Positions 1-8,554 of a stretch of DNA of 39,208 nucleotides are shown piece after piece (position 1 is the stretch's first letter; each line of letters begins with the position of its first letter). The stretch comes from Phycisphaerae bacterium (GTDB lineage Bacteria; Planctomycetota; Phycisphaerae; Sedimentisphaerales; Anaerobacaceae). The stretch is from contig JAGOLX010000024.1 of the NCBI GenBank assembly GCA_017993835.1, positions 1-39,208 on the forward strand. The letters run 5' to 3'. A model generated the notes under the pieces. That model was given only the letters and a program-made list of their open reading frames with translations. It had not been told where the DNA came from and searched no databases. The position numbers were made by a program, and so were the translations under genes.

Positions 1-61
1 ATCTACTATGTTGCAGAATAGCGAAGCGTCAATAACAGATCGTAAATGGCAGACGGGTCTT

Positions 62-589
62 ATGGCAAAAGAGCACATCGATTTGGCAGCGTACGTCCGT
101 GCGATTCCGGATTGGCCGAAGAAGGGGATTCTGTTTCGAGACATCACGCCGTTGCTGGCGGACCCGAAGGCCTTCCCCACCGCGGTCGACGCCCTGTGCG
201 CCCCCTTCTTCGGGACCGGCGTGCAGTACGTGGCAGCCGTCGAGGCCCGTGGTTTCATCTTCGGCTCGGCGGTTGCCGAACGGCTCGGAGCGGGGTTCAT
301 CCCGGTCCGCAAGAAGGGCAAACTCCCTGGCGCGACGGAGAGCGCCACGTACGAGCTGGAGTACGGCGTGGACACCCTCGAAATGCACCGCGACGCGATC
401 CCGCGGGGCGCGAGAGTCCTGATGGTCGACGATCTGCTCGCCACCGGCGGCACCATGCACGCGGCCTGCGAACTCGTCGAGAAGGTCGGCGCCCACGTCG
501 TGGGCATCGCCTTTGTCATCGAGCTGGCCGATCTCAAGGGACGCGAGAAGCTCGCGCGCCACAGAATCCATGCGCTGATCAGCTACTGA
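62..589 (+). CDS. apt: Adenine phosphoribosyltransferase
   Basis: Purine salvage enzyme of the cytosol that makes AMP from adenine and PRPP. The 175-residue product has the type I phosphoribosyltransferase PRPP loop (VLMVDDLLATGGT, about residues 120-132), and its N-terminal IPDWPKKGILFRDITPLL segment and the AVEARGFIFG segment are typical of Apt. The length fits the family (about 170-185 aa). An upstream in-frame ATG at position 8 would add 18 residues unlike Apt, so the ATG at 62 is preferred, although neither start has a clear Shine-Dalgarno. The gene faces the C25 peptidase gene, with only 41 bases between the two stop codons. The identity is secure; the exact start is less so. Confidence 0.95.
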   Translation: MAKEHIDLAAYVRAIPDWPKKGILFRDITPLLADPKAFPTAVDALCAPFFGTGVQYVAAVEARGFIFGSAVAERLGAGFIPVRKKGKLPGATESATYELEYGVDTLEMHRDAIPRGARVLMVDDLLATGGTMHAACELVEKVGAHVVGIAFVIELADLKGREKLARHRIHALISY

Positions 590-630
590 CGATGCCTGCG
601 CCCGGTGCAGCAGCCGCTCGGGCCCGCCGA

Positions 631-3600
631 TCACTCGTCGTTGACCTCCACCGGCAGACTGACCGGCTCGGTGGCCTTTCCCTCGTACAGGACATAGTAC
701 GTAAGGGTGTAGAGGCCGACCGCGGGAGCTGTCCATGCGTGTCGCACGGGCAGGACCTCGCCCGGCGAGAGAGACCCAATCTCGTCGGTGAACGTAACGA
801 CGCGTAGACCACTGGAGTCGTCGATGCCGAGCAGGCCGGTGCCCGATAGAGGTAACCAGCCGGAGTTCTGAACGGTCGCGTCAATCGTGACGACTTCTCC
901 CACGGAGGCGAGCTGCGGCGTCGCGTCCAGGTCGGACACTTGGCAGTCGTAGAGCCCCAGTTGGACGGTTCGCACACTCGAATCGAGCAGCGACCCCTCC
1001 AGCGACCGCAACTCTGCGCGCAGAACATAGACGCCGGCGGGGACATCGGTCGTGTCCCACAGGCAGGCGTATGACGCCCGACCCTCCAACGCGTGCAGAC
1101 AACGCAGGGGCAGGCCGGCCACGACTTCGCTGGTCATCGAGTCGAGCACGACCGTCTGTACGACCGTGTCGTCCGCGGTCCCATCCCGGGCGAGCAAGAA
1201 ATCCACGCAGACGCTGTCGCCGGGCTGGGCAATGATGTCGTCCGCCACCATGTCGGTGATCTGGACGTCGCCGGTGGTTGCCTCGACCGCGAAGCGGAAC
1301 CACCTGTGAAAGCGGATCTCATGCGTCTGTGCATTGTACCGGACCGGATAGACCGACAGGGCCAGCACTACCTCCGTCGGGGTCTCGTGCACGTCCCACT
1401 TGAATAGCCTGTCCGGCCACCACGTGGACCCGTCGCTCGTGGTCAGGGGCCCGCCGATGCCGCCCGGCAAAGCGTTTGTCGCCTGCGCGAGATCGACGCC
1501 TGTCATCCCCTCGGGCTCCGAGAGTCCTTCGAGCGATACCTGCTGGATTTGCGTGTCGCGGGGATAGCTCCGGCGGATCGTCATGTAGGGCACAAGCGGC
1601 ATGTCCGGAATCGAGAGGATCTGTCCCCCCGGCAACGTCAGGTACGTCCGGCCATCCACCTCGCGGGCTTCGTAATCGCCGATCTCGACCTCGACAGGCG
1701 TCCATTCGTTCGCGTCGGCGCCGCAGAGCGCCACGTTCTTGAGGCCGGCCCCCGGCGCCGACGGCGTTCCGACAGCTCCGAATTTCGGATCGCCAAATAC
1801 ATGGTATGTCTGGGACCAGAGCTCGTCCTCGATCTCGTCGCCGATGTTCTGCTTGGTCTCCTTGACGGCCTGGCCGACGGATTTGCCGAGATCCCAGCGT
1901 TGGAAGAATGAATCGGAATACCCTTGCCACCCGGCAGAGTCCGTGGCTCCAAGGTACACTGCCGCACCGGCGTCCAGGAAGGCCTCCGCGAGGCAATACG
2001 TTCCGGCGTACCGTCCGGTCTTGCATGAATGCGCGAAAACGAACGGGCTGGTCGTCCCGAAGAGATTGGCTTTGCCCTGGATGTCCGCAGTCGTGACGCC
2101 GTTCCAACCCGAGGGATTCCCGTGCCCGGCCAGGAAGATCACGTCCTGATCCGTCATCTCGGCGAGCAGCTTGGCGGTCGGCGGCTGATCCAGCACCGTC
2201 TGCGCGGTCAGGGGAGCCACGTACTGCTTCTCCAGAGCCGACAACGCACCGTTGACCCAACTCTTGAAGTCGATGGTATTGTCGCCTGTGCCGGGGTCAC
2301 CGCTGACCAGCAGGGAATGGGATCGGTCGAACGTCTTGCCGCCCAGAGCGGTCTTGATGGCGGTCCTTATCGCGCCGGCGGAGTTGCCGATGATTCGCCC
2401 GATGCTTAGTTCCGGCCACTGTTCATCGCCCGACGTGCTCGCGTAACGGTAGTCGGAGACAAAGTCCCAGACCTGCGTGCCTCCCGTGTACTCGTAGGTG
2501 ATCTTCTTTGCCTGGGCGGGTACGATCTCGTTCTCGCCCACGATCAGCAGGTATCCGCTCGATGCCCAGCCACTGGCGAGCTGGCTGCTCCACGCGCCGC
2601 CCACGTGAACGAGCTGGACGAGACTCGCGACGTCATACTGATCGTTGTAGCCTAGTGTGCCCTGCTTGGCGAGAGCCAGCTCCGCCATGAGGGACAACAC
2701 GCTGTCCACGTCTGCCGTTGCCTGTGTGGCGCCCTGGTAGAAGCTGGGGTTGAATGCCGCGTAGAGCCGATATGGGTTGGTCACGATGAGGTAATCACAG
2801 ACGCTAACCGCTGCCTGATGAGCCTGTTCCAGGTTCTGCGTTCCCTGGGGCGAGGTGACCTGAACGACAGGCCATGGATCGGAGCTGAAGTAGCCCTGGC
2901 TGGCCGGCGGAGGACCACCGTAGTCCAGGTAGATGAACTGGCCAATCTGGGATGCAGGGAGAGACGGATACTGCAACACCGGCACGGCGTTGTACGTGAA
3001 GGTCCTCTTGGCAGACGCAGAAATGTCGTTGCTGTGGATTTCGCAGTAGCCGAAGCGGCCCTTGGGATTGTAACGGCCGAACCACTCGCCCTCGGCGCTG
3101 CTGCCCGCAATGGCCTGGAATCCGGTCATGCCGGACTGAATGACGACGTCGTGGGCTGTCGCCGTGCCCTGGTTCTCGACCACCAGCGAGATGGTGAACT
3201 GATTGCCGGTCCTGGAGACGGTGTGTCCTATGACCTTGAGCCAGGGGTATTGCGGCACCGCCGTGACGTTGCTGATGAACAGGCGGACCATGTCCGCTCC
3301 ATCCCGGTAGGCGGTGTCCCACGCCTGGACCGCGATGTCGTGCGGGTCGTTTGCGATCTCCTTGGACACCTGGCGCGTATCCAGCGTGAACTGGACGTGT
3401 GCTTTTGTCGGAGGTGTTGCGCCGCTGAACACCTCCTGCTGTACGAGTTTCCCATCCACATAGAACTCCGCCTTCCAGAGTCCTTTGTCGTCCGTCACGT
3501 CCGCTTCAATCTGGATGTCGCCTGAGACGGAGGCTCCCGCCTTGGGGGACGTGATGCGAACGTTCGGACCTCTCTCCTCCACCAGGTTCTCGATATCCAC

Positions 3601-5187
3601 AGTCTGCGAGATCGCAGTGTGCTTGCCCACCTGGTCGTGGGCTGTCGCCGCGACAGAATGCGGGCCGTTGTCATACTGTGTCGTGTCTATCGGCGCCTCG
3701 TATGGTGGCGAGTAGTCGATCAGGATCGGCTCGTCATCCACAAAGAAGACGACGCGATCGACGCCGGTATCGTCCTCAGCCTGGACGGAGATGATGGCCA
3801 TGCCCGCGGGGCGCGCAGGCGCCTCGATCGTCAGGCTCGGAGGACTGTCATCCTGTTCGGACAGGGTTTCAAACAGCAGGTCTCTTGTCGTCAGTTGGTC
3901 TCCGCTCCGGCCCGTGCAGGTCAGGACGAAATGGTACACCGTGGACTCTGTCAGACCCGACAGGATAAGATGATGGCCGACTGCCCAGAGCGGATCATCT
4001 GCCTGATGTGGGTACAGCCTCGCGTTTTGGCCGTAGCGGATGACGCCTGTGCTCTCGACGTTGGTCTGCCACGCAATTGCGACCTCGTGTGGGGACAGAT
4101 GCTCAACGTTTGGCCCCGCAACGAGTTCCAGGCCGGTCTGGCCGTCGTCCGGGACGGAGCCTGTCTCGACATTGCCGAAGTCCGCTCGCGCGACCTGGCC
4201 CGGCTCGACGGTGACCGCCCACGCCGTCGGCTCGCCCATGTCATCGAGTGGCCAGACCTGCCGCCACCCATCTTCCACGACCTGACCCACCCGGTAGGCG
4301 CCGGGATTCAGATCGGAGAAGACGTAGTCGCCCTGTGGGTTGGTCCACGTCGTGTTATCGGAGCCGTCGGGTACTCCGTCTCCGTCGTCATCGAGGAAGA
4401 CGATCCAACCGGCGAGGCCGTTCTCGTCCGGGTCCATCCAGCCATCCCCGTTGAGGTCGTCGAAGACCGTGCCGCGGATTTCGCCCATGGGCAGCGTCTC
4501 TGCGAGGACTGTCACGGTAACAATCGCGGTGTCCTCGCCGCCCCGACCGTCGCCCACTGTGTAGGTGAACACATCCTCACCGACGTAACCTGCATCCGGC
4601 GTATAAGTGACCGACTGTCTCTTGTAGACCGCGGCACCGTGGGCCGGATCGGTCACGCCAACGATGGAGAGCGAGTCGCCGTCCGGGTCACTATCGTTGG
4701 CCAACACGGGAATATCCACCGGCGTATCCGTCGCGGTAGTCGCGATATCGTCCCGGGCTGTAGGCGGGCGGTTGTCGCTTCTGTCATAGAAATTGTTGTC
4801 GGCGGTCGACCCTGTCATCAACTGTCCGAGATCATACCGGATCCAGTCGGCCGAGACATACGTACCGCCGACGGTGGTCGACGTGACGGACGTGTAGTCC
4901 GGGAGGTTGGTCTGGACGATGTGGAAGTACTCAGACGTGCCGGAATCGCGGAGGTGCAGATCGTAGTATCCTCGCTCATCGGTTGTCGTACTGAGAGCCC
5001 GTTCCCCCAAAACCATGGCATCGTTGGAGACGTACAGACTCACGGTCACGCCGGCCAGCGGGCCGACCACTTCGCGAGCCTCACCCTCATAGACGTGCCC
5101 GGAAAGATCGACCGAGTCTGCCAGAACCCCCTGGGGCAGTACGAGACATGACCCGACAATGGCCGCTACCCAACGTGCACCACTCAT
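631..5187 (-). CDS. Secreted multidomain C25 (gingipain-type) cysteine peptidase
   Basis: Predicted exported protease of 1518 residues. An N-terminal signal peptide (about 1-23) is followed by a carboxypeptidase-regulatory/Cna-B-like domain (25-115), a cadherin-like/VCBS-type domain with NDSDPDGDSL (140-228), an SdrD-B-like domain rich in Asp (235-340), a fibronectin III/purple-acid-phosphatase-N-like domain (355-442), two Ig-like domains (450-640) and a CARDB/DUF11-like segment (648-740). The C25-like catalytic region spans about 795-1135. It carries a clan-CD dyad: His1022 in FLAGHGNPSGW and Cys1055 in FAHSCKTGR. Further beta-rich CARDB-like modules follow. No C-terminal sorting motif or anchor is visible. 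The start at 5187 is chosen because ACAGGAG lies just upstream and a signal peptide follows directly; the reading frame continues upstream without coding character. A sigma70-like promoter lies at 5341-5369. Substrate and activity are not known. Confidence 0.85.
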   Translation of the reverse strand: MSGARWVAAIVGSCLVLPQGVLADSVDLSGHVYEGEAREVVGPLAGVTVSLYVSNDAMVLGERALSTTTDERGYYDLHLRDSGTSEYFHIVQTNLPDYTSVTSTTVGGTYVSADWIRYDLGQLMTGSTADNNFYDRSDNRPPTARDDIATTATDTPVDIPVLANDSDPDGDSLSIVGVTDPAHGAAVYKRQSVTYTPDAGYVGEDVFTYTVGDGRGGEDTAIVTVTVLAETLPMGEIRGTVFDDLNGDGWMDPDENGLAGWIVFLDDDGDGVPDGSDNTTWTNPQGDYVFSDLNPGAYRVGQVVEDGWRQVWPLDDMGEPTAWAVTVEPGQVARADFGNVETGSVPDDGQTGLELVAGPNVEHLSPHEVAIAWQTNVESTGVIRYGQNARLYPHQADDPLWAVGHHLILSGLTESTVYHFVLTCTGRSGDQLTTRDLLFETLSEQDDSPPSLTIEAPARPAGMAIISVQAEDDTGVDRVVFFVDDEPILIDYSPPYEAPIDTTQYDNGPHSVAATAHDQVGKHTAISQTVDIENLVEERGPNVRITSPKAGASVSGDIQIEADVTDDKGLWKAEFYVDGKLVQQEVFSGATPPTKAHVQFTLDTRQVSKEIANDPHDIAVQAWDTAYRDGADMVRLFISNVTAVPQYPWLKVIGHTVSRTGNQFTISLVVENQGTATAHDVVIQSGMTGFQAIAGSSAEGEWFGRYNPKGRFGYCEIHSNDISASAKRTFTYNAVPVLQYPSLPASQIGQFIYLDYGGPPPASQGYFSSDPWPVVQVTSPQGTQNLEQAHQAAVSVCDYLIVTNPYRLYAAFNPSFYQGATQATADVDSVLSLMAELALAKQGTLGYNDQYDVASLVQLVHVGGAWSSQLASGWASSGYLLIVGENEIVPAQAKKITYEYTGGTQVWDFVSDYRYASTSGDEQWPELSIGRIIGNSAGAIRTAIKTALGGKTFDRSHSLLVSGDPGTGDNTIDFKSWVNGALSALEKQYVAPLTAQTVLDQPPTAKLLAEMTDQDVIFLAGHGNPSGWNGVTTADIQGKANLFGTTSPFVFAHSCKTGRYAGTYCLAEAFLDAGAAVYLGATDSAGWQGYSDSFFQRWDLGKSVGQAVKETKQNIGDEIEDELWSQTYHVFGDPKFGAVGTPSAPGAGLKNVALCGADANEWTPVEVEIGDYEAREVDGRTYLTLPGGQILSIPDMPLVPYMTIRRSYPRDTQIQQVSLEGLSEPEGMTGVDLAQATNALPGGIGGPLTTSDGSTWWPDRLFKWDVHETPTEVVLALSVYPVRYNAQTHEIRFHRWFRFAVEATTGDVQITDMVADDIIAQPGDSVCVDFLLARDGTADDTVVQTVVLDSMTSEVVAGLPLRCLHALEGRASYACLWDTTDVPAGVYVLRAELRSLEGSLLDSSVRTVQLGLYDCQVSDLDATPQLASVGEVVTIDATVQNSGWLPLSGTGLLGIDDSSGLRVVTFTDEIGSLSPGEVLPVRHAWTAPAVGLYTLTYYVLYEGKATEPVSLPVEVNDE

Positions 5188-5340
5188 ATCCGACGCTCCT
5201 GTCTCGCTGATAAGGGACTCGAGAAGCATGTGGCCAGCCGGTCCGAGGAGACCCTCCGTGCGGGATACAGCGAAGGCACGCCACAAGTCTCCGATACTGG
5301 GCCAAGTGTTTCGCGCAGCGTCTCCGATCTGACACCGACT

Positions 5341-5369
5341 AGTATACACTTGGAACGAATCCGCGGCAA
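5341..5369 (-). promoter_or_regulatory. Sigma70-like promoter of the C25 peptidase gene
   Basis: Read on the minus strand, TTGCCG (5364-5369) and TATACT (5341-5346) are separated by exactly 17 bases. Transcription would begin near 5334, giving a leader of about 147 nt before the ATG at 5187. The leader contains ATCGGAGAC twice but fits no riboswitch class I recognise. Confidence 0.6.
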
Positions 5370-5644
5370 GCTCTCTCTGGCCGTCTTCGCATCGCGCGTC
5401 CGGACAAGTCCTCAGGTTTGACGTTTGCGTCCAGATAGCCCTGGCTAGGCGCACCCCTCGCCGCTACCGATCACGCACCACCGTAACTCCTTGTCTGGAA
5501 ACGTGTTACTTCGTGGCCCAGGTGTCAGACACCCGCGGTCTTCCCTGGTGATCTACCGTCCAGAGCGAGAAATCTATAACTTCTACGTGCAGATTGTAAC
5601 ATATTGCGCCATAATACGTCTTATAGAGTATACAGGAGTACATC
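5370..5644. other. Intergenic region upstream of the HTH-Clp_N gene
   Basis: No gene is seen here. The last 75 bases (about 5566-5640) are much richer in A and T than the surroundings, as expected for a promoter region, but no well-spaced -35/-10 pair is evident. A perfect dyad GGTGTC-A-GACACC lies at 5521-5533, about 110 bases before the start of the HTH gene, and could be an operator. A good Shine-Dalgarno (AGGAG, 5634-5638) lies six bases before the ATG at 5645. Confidence 0.4.
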
Positions 5645-6343
5645 ATGCAACTAATGTCGATAGAAGATCTTGCCGTGTACCTGGGTGTGTCCAAGCGGAC
5701 GATCTACAAGTATCTCGCTGACGGAGACTGCCCGCCTTACATCAAGCTCAGCAGCAAGAACATCAGCTTCGACCGCGGAGATGTCGATACGTGGTTGGAG
5801 TCCAAGAAGGTCTACCCTCCATGTGCCGCCCAGAACACGAGCGATCGGAAGCCCTGTAGCGGCAAGACGACCGCGTCGTCAGTTGATCCTGACCGGCTGC
5901 CGTGGACGCCGCGGGCAGAAGCCGTTCTGAATGGGGCACGCCAGCAGGCCCGCGAAGATGGCTTCGCCGAGGTCGGCACCGAGCACCTGCTCCTTGCGAT
6001 GTTGTCTCTGAACGAATGCCTCGGAGCAGTGATCCTCGAACGGCTTGCCGTATCACGTGAGACGTGCCGTCATCGGTATGAGCAAGTCATGCACCCGTCG
6101 GGCAAACGGATTCGCGGCAGGATCCCCCTGTCTGTAGACGTCGACGAAGTGACACAGTGCGCTCGTGAGCAGGCTGGCCAGTGGGGCCACACATACATTG
6201 GCGCCGAACATCTGCTCGCGGGAATTCTCATGACCCAACGAGGAGTGGGATTTCAGATCCTCACTGACCTGGGCGTTACGTTAGATCGCGTCCGGGAAGA
6301 AACCGCCAAACTGGTTGTCTGCCATTGCGTATCGAACGAGTAG
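5645..6343 (+). CDS. Excisionase-type HTH fused to two Clp N-terminal repeats
   Basis: A 232-residue protein. Residues 4-55 form a MerR/excisionase-like helix-turn-helix (HTH_17 type: SIEDLAVYLGVSKRTIYKYL, then a basic strand and DVDTWLESKK). A low-complexity linker (56-85) leads to two Clp_N repeats at about 87-150 (GTEHLLLAML) and 160-224 (GAEHLLAGIL). The EHLL motif of ClpA/ClpC N domains is present in both. There is no AAA+ ATPase module. In Clp proteins the N domain recognises adaptors, substrates or phospho-arginine, so this could be a DNA-binding protein that senses or recruits such partners; that is inference. The start is supported by AGGAG with six-base spacing. It has no partner on the same strand and converges on prmC. 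A second open frame continues past the stop (see findings). Confidence 0.85.
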   Translation: MQLMSIEDLAVYLGVSKRTIYKYLADGDCPPYIKLSSKNISFDRGDVDTWLESKKVYPPCAAQNTSDRKPCSGKTTASSVDPDRLPWTPRAEAVLNGARQQAREDGFAEVGTEHLLLAMLSLNECLGAVILERLAVSRETCRHRYEQVMHPSGKRIRGRIPLSVDVDEVTQCAREQAGQWGHTYIGAEHLLAGILMTQRGVGFQILTDLGVTLDRVREETAKLVVCHCVSNE

Positions 6344-6487
6344 CTGGCAGGCGAGAATCGTCGGACTCCAGAAGAACGCTGGAGAACAAACGAGAGAACG
6401 TGAAGTTACGGCTGGAAGGCGGCAAGCTTGCCGATGAGCTGGAGCAGGTCCGCAAGCAACAGCTACCCCAATGATCCAGACACGCGA

Positions 6488-7366
6488 CTATCCCGGCGCT
6501 CGCTCCGCCACGATGATGCGGTCGTGTTTCTGGAGGTCTTTTTCGACGCGGACTTCGGCGAAGACGCCGGTTTGTTCGAGCAACTCTCGGACCGCCGGAC
6601 CCTGCATATACCCGATCTCCAGCAGGAGAATTCCATCGGGCTTGAGGAATTGGGCCACCTTCTCCGCAATCCGGCGGTATACGTCGAGCCCGCCCTCCCC
6701 TGCGTATAGCGCGATCCGCGGCTCGTAGTCCTTCACGTTCTTGTCGAGCGTCTCGTACTCCACGGCGCTCACGTACGGCGGATTGCTCGCGATCAAGTCG
6801 AATGGCGACACGCCGAGCTGTGGAATCACCGGCTCGAAGAGGTCGCCTTCGAGCAGTTCGATCCGGTCCTGGAGCTGGTGCTTCTCGACGTTCCGGGCGG
6901 CCACACGAAGCGCCGGCTCGGAGATGTCCGTCGCGACGACTTTCGCATCGGGGACGTTCTTGGCGATAGCCACCGCAATGACGCCGCACCCGGAGCACAG
7001 GTCGCACACGTGCTGGGGGCCGCTTCGCTTTCGAAGGAACTCGATGGCCCGCTGCACGAGCAGTTCCGTCTCCGGCCGGGGGATCAGACAGTCGCAAGTC
7101 ACCTCAAATTCGATGGAGTAGAACTCTGCCCGCCCGACGAGGTATACGACCGGCTCATGCAGGCCGGCACGCTTGACCAGGCCGTGCAACTGGTCCAGCT
7201 GCTCCTGGGCGACCGGCTTGCCGTACTGCGTGTACAATTCGATCCGTCGCAGGCCCAGCACGTGGGAGAGCAACAATTCCGCGCTCAGACGCGGCGAATC
7301 GACGTCTTTCTGTGTCAGGTACCCGGTGATCCACGCCAGCAGCTTCTGGATCGTCCAGTCGCTCAT
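6488..7366 (-). CDS. prmC: Release factor glutamine methyltransferase PrmC
   Basis: Cytosolic SAM-dependent enzyme that methylates the glutamine of the GGQ motif in peptide chain release factors. At 292 residues it has normal length. It has the helical N-terminal domain (1-75), the IPRPETELLV segment, the SAM-binding CDLCSGCGVIAVA motif and the catalytic NPPY tetrad at about residue 193 (LIASNPPYVS). The ATG overlaps the stop codon of the upstream ComB-like gene by four bases (ATGA), so the two are translationally coupled. Usually prmC follows prfA; here it follows a 2-phosphosulfolactate phosphatase homologue instead. Confidence 0.94.
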   Translation of the reverse strand: MSDWTIQKLLAWITGYLTQKDVDSPRLSAELLLSHVLGLRRIELYTQYGKPVAQEQLDQLHGLVKRAGLHEPVVYLVGRAEFYSIEFEVTCDCLIPRPETELLVQRAIEFLRKRSGPQHVCDLCSGCGVIAVAIAKNVPDAKVVATDISEPALRVAARNVEKHQLQDRIELLEGDLFEPVIPQLGVSPFDLIASNPPYVSAVEYETLDKNVKDYEPRIALYAGEGGLDVYRRIAEKVAQFLKPDGILLLEIGYMQGPAVRELLEQTGVFAEVRVEKDLQKHDRIIVAERAPG

Positions 7367-8067
7367 CCTTGTCGCCTCGCCACGAGAAACTCCCCTTCCT
7401 TGAAGATGCGAATCGCAAAGTCATACCGGTCGATGTCCAAGGCGATCTGGAGGTCCTCCGGGTGAAAGTGCGGCTGCGCCGGATCGTGGAACTTGGCGAC
7501 CTCGCCACTGGCCAGGACGAGCTCGCGAACCGCCTCGGGGTCCGACCGGCGGCCCTGCAACAGATTCCGCAAGTAGAGAGCACACTGTTCGTCTTCGTCG
7601 GTCCGGACCGTCGCATTCCACCCCATCGCGACGAGGGTCACTTCCCCCGGCCTGTCCTGCTGAATCGCCTTGGCGGTCGCATCGGCGACGACGAACGAAC
7701 CCGCGTAGATCTCGTCGGCCCCCTGGGCGGCGGCGACGCCGACGGTGCCTGCCCGTGTAGAGAGAATCACCACCTGATCCGTTAGTCCGGCCTGCATCAA
7801 CTCGTAGGGTGAATTGCCGAAGTCGAAGCCCTCCGGCCGGATACCGTTGACCTCGCCGACGCAAACCGCTCCGATGCCCCGGTCCCGCAATTGCAGCGCC
7901 TCGCCCGGTTCCGGGACAATCACGATACGAGAGGCACCCCGCGCAAACGCCACCGCTGCCGTGGTGAACGCGCGGAAGACATCGACAATCACCACGGTCC
8001 CGCGGGCCCGCCTGGCGCCCTCGATCAGACTCTCGATCTTGACGCTCATGGAGTACTGTTCTGCCAT
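7363..8067 (-). CDS. 2-phosphosulfolactate phosphatase family protein (ComB-like)
   Basis: Member of the ComB family, Mg-dependent phosphatases that convert 2-phosphosulfolactate to sulfolactate in coenzyme M synthesis. Many bacteria without coenzyme M carry homologues of unknown substrate. Visible family features are the early VVIVDVFRAFTTA strand-loop (ComB proteins have VIDVLRASTT), the central NSPYELM and STRAGTVGV segments, and a Gly/Ala-rich C-terminal half. I take the ATG at 8067 (MAEQYS...) as start; the in-frame ATG at 8049 (MSVKIESL) is equally possible, since a weak promoter (TTGCCT at 8098-8103, TATCCT at 8076-8081, 16-base spacer) would put the transcript start close to 8069. The reading frame extends upstream but without family similarity. 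The gene overlaps prmC by ATGA. Confidence 0.85.
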   Translation of the reverse strand: MAEQYSMSVKIESLIEGARRARGTVVIVDVFRAFTTAAVAFARGASRIVIVPEPGEALQLRDRGIGAVCVGEVNGIRPEGFDFGNSPYELMQAGLTDQVVILSTRAGTVGVAAAQGADEIYAGSFVVADATAKAIQQDRPGEVTLVAMGWNATVRTDEDEQCALYLRNLLQGRRSDPEAVRELVLASGEVAKFHDPAQPHFHPEDLQIALDIDRYDFAIRIFKEGEFLVARRQG

Positions 8068-8251
8068 CCCAGCAGAGGATACACAGGCTTGGCTCACAGG
8101 CAAGAAGAATTCCCGGCTGCCGTGACGCCACGTCTCGCCGACAAATCGACGCAATACAGGTCTGCCTTCAGGCGTCCTTCTGATGAGTCTTGACAGACAG
8201 GTTCGGCAGCATGTGCCGCCGCTTTGGCGGACTTCGTGCGCCGGGTTCGGA

Positions 8252-8365
8252 GCTGGGATCGTAGTGTACCCCGGCTGGGATCATAATGTAGCCCAGCCGC
8301 CCCCGGCTGGGATCGTAGTGTAGCCCAGCCGCCCCCGGCTGGGATCACCCCCGAGGGCGGGGGTG
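8252..8365. repeat. Tandem 32-base hairpin repeats
   Basis: Units begin with GCTGGGATC at 8252 (shortened to 22 bases), 8274 (32), 8306 (32) and 8338 (broken off). Units 2 and 3 differ at only two positions. Each full unit contains a perfect 8-bp stem, for example CGGCTGGG (8304-8311) with CCCAGCCG (8324-8331) around a 12-base loop. The array ends in a GC-only type hairpin, CACCCCC (8346-8352) with GGGGGTG (8359-8365). The rest of the 8068-8554 gap shows no gene. There are no unique spacers, so this is not a CRISPR array. Confidence 0.75.
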
Positions 8366-8554
8366 CCGCACTGCCACACGGTTCGATGGCCGATCTTGCT
8401 CGTCAAAACGCATCAGAAAGTCCTTGTCCCACACGGCTTCGCGGCGATAATGGCGCCATCGGGCCCGGGTGAACCGCCGGGCCAGGAGCAGATGGTGACT
8501 CAAAGTCAAATGTCGCATCCAGAACCAACCATCACAATAGGAGGTAATCCCCCC

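Noticed and set aside
8-61. Upstream ATG for apt at position 8
   Set aside because: The extra 18 residues are unlike Apt N-termini and there is no better ribosome-binding site.
8252-8365. Possible CRISPR array
   Set aside because: The repeats are directly adjacent without unique spacers, there are only two full units, and no cas genes are nearby.
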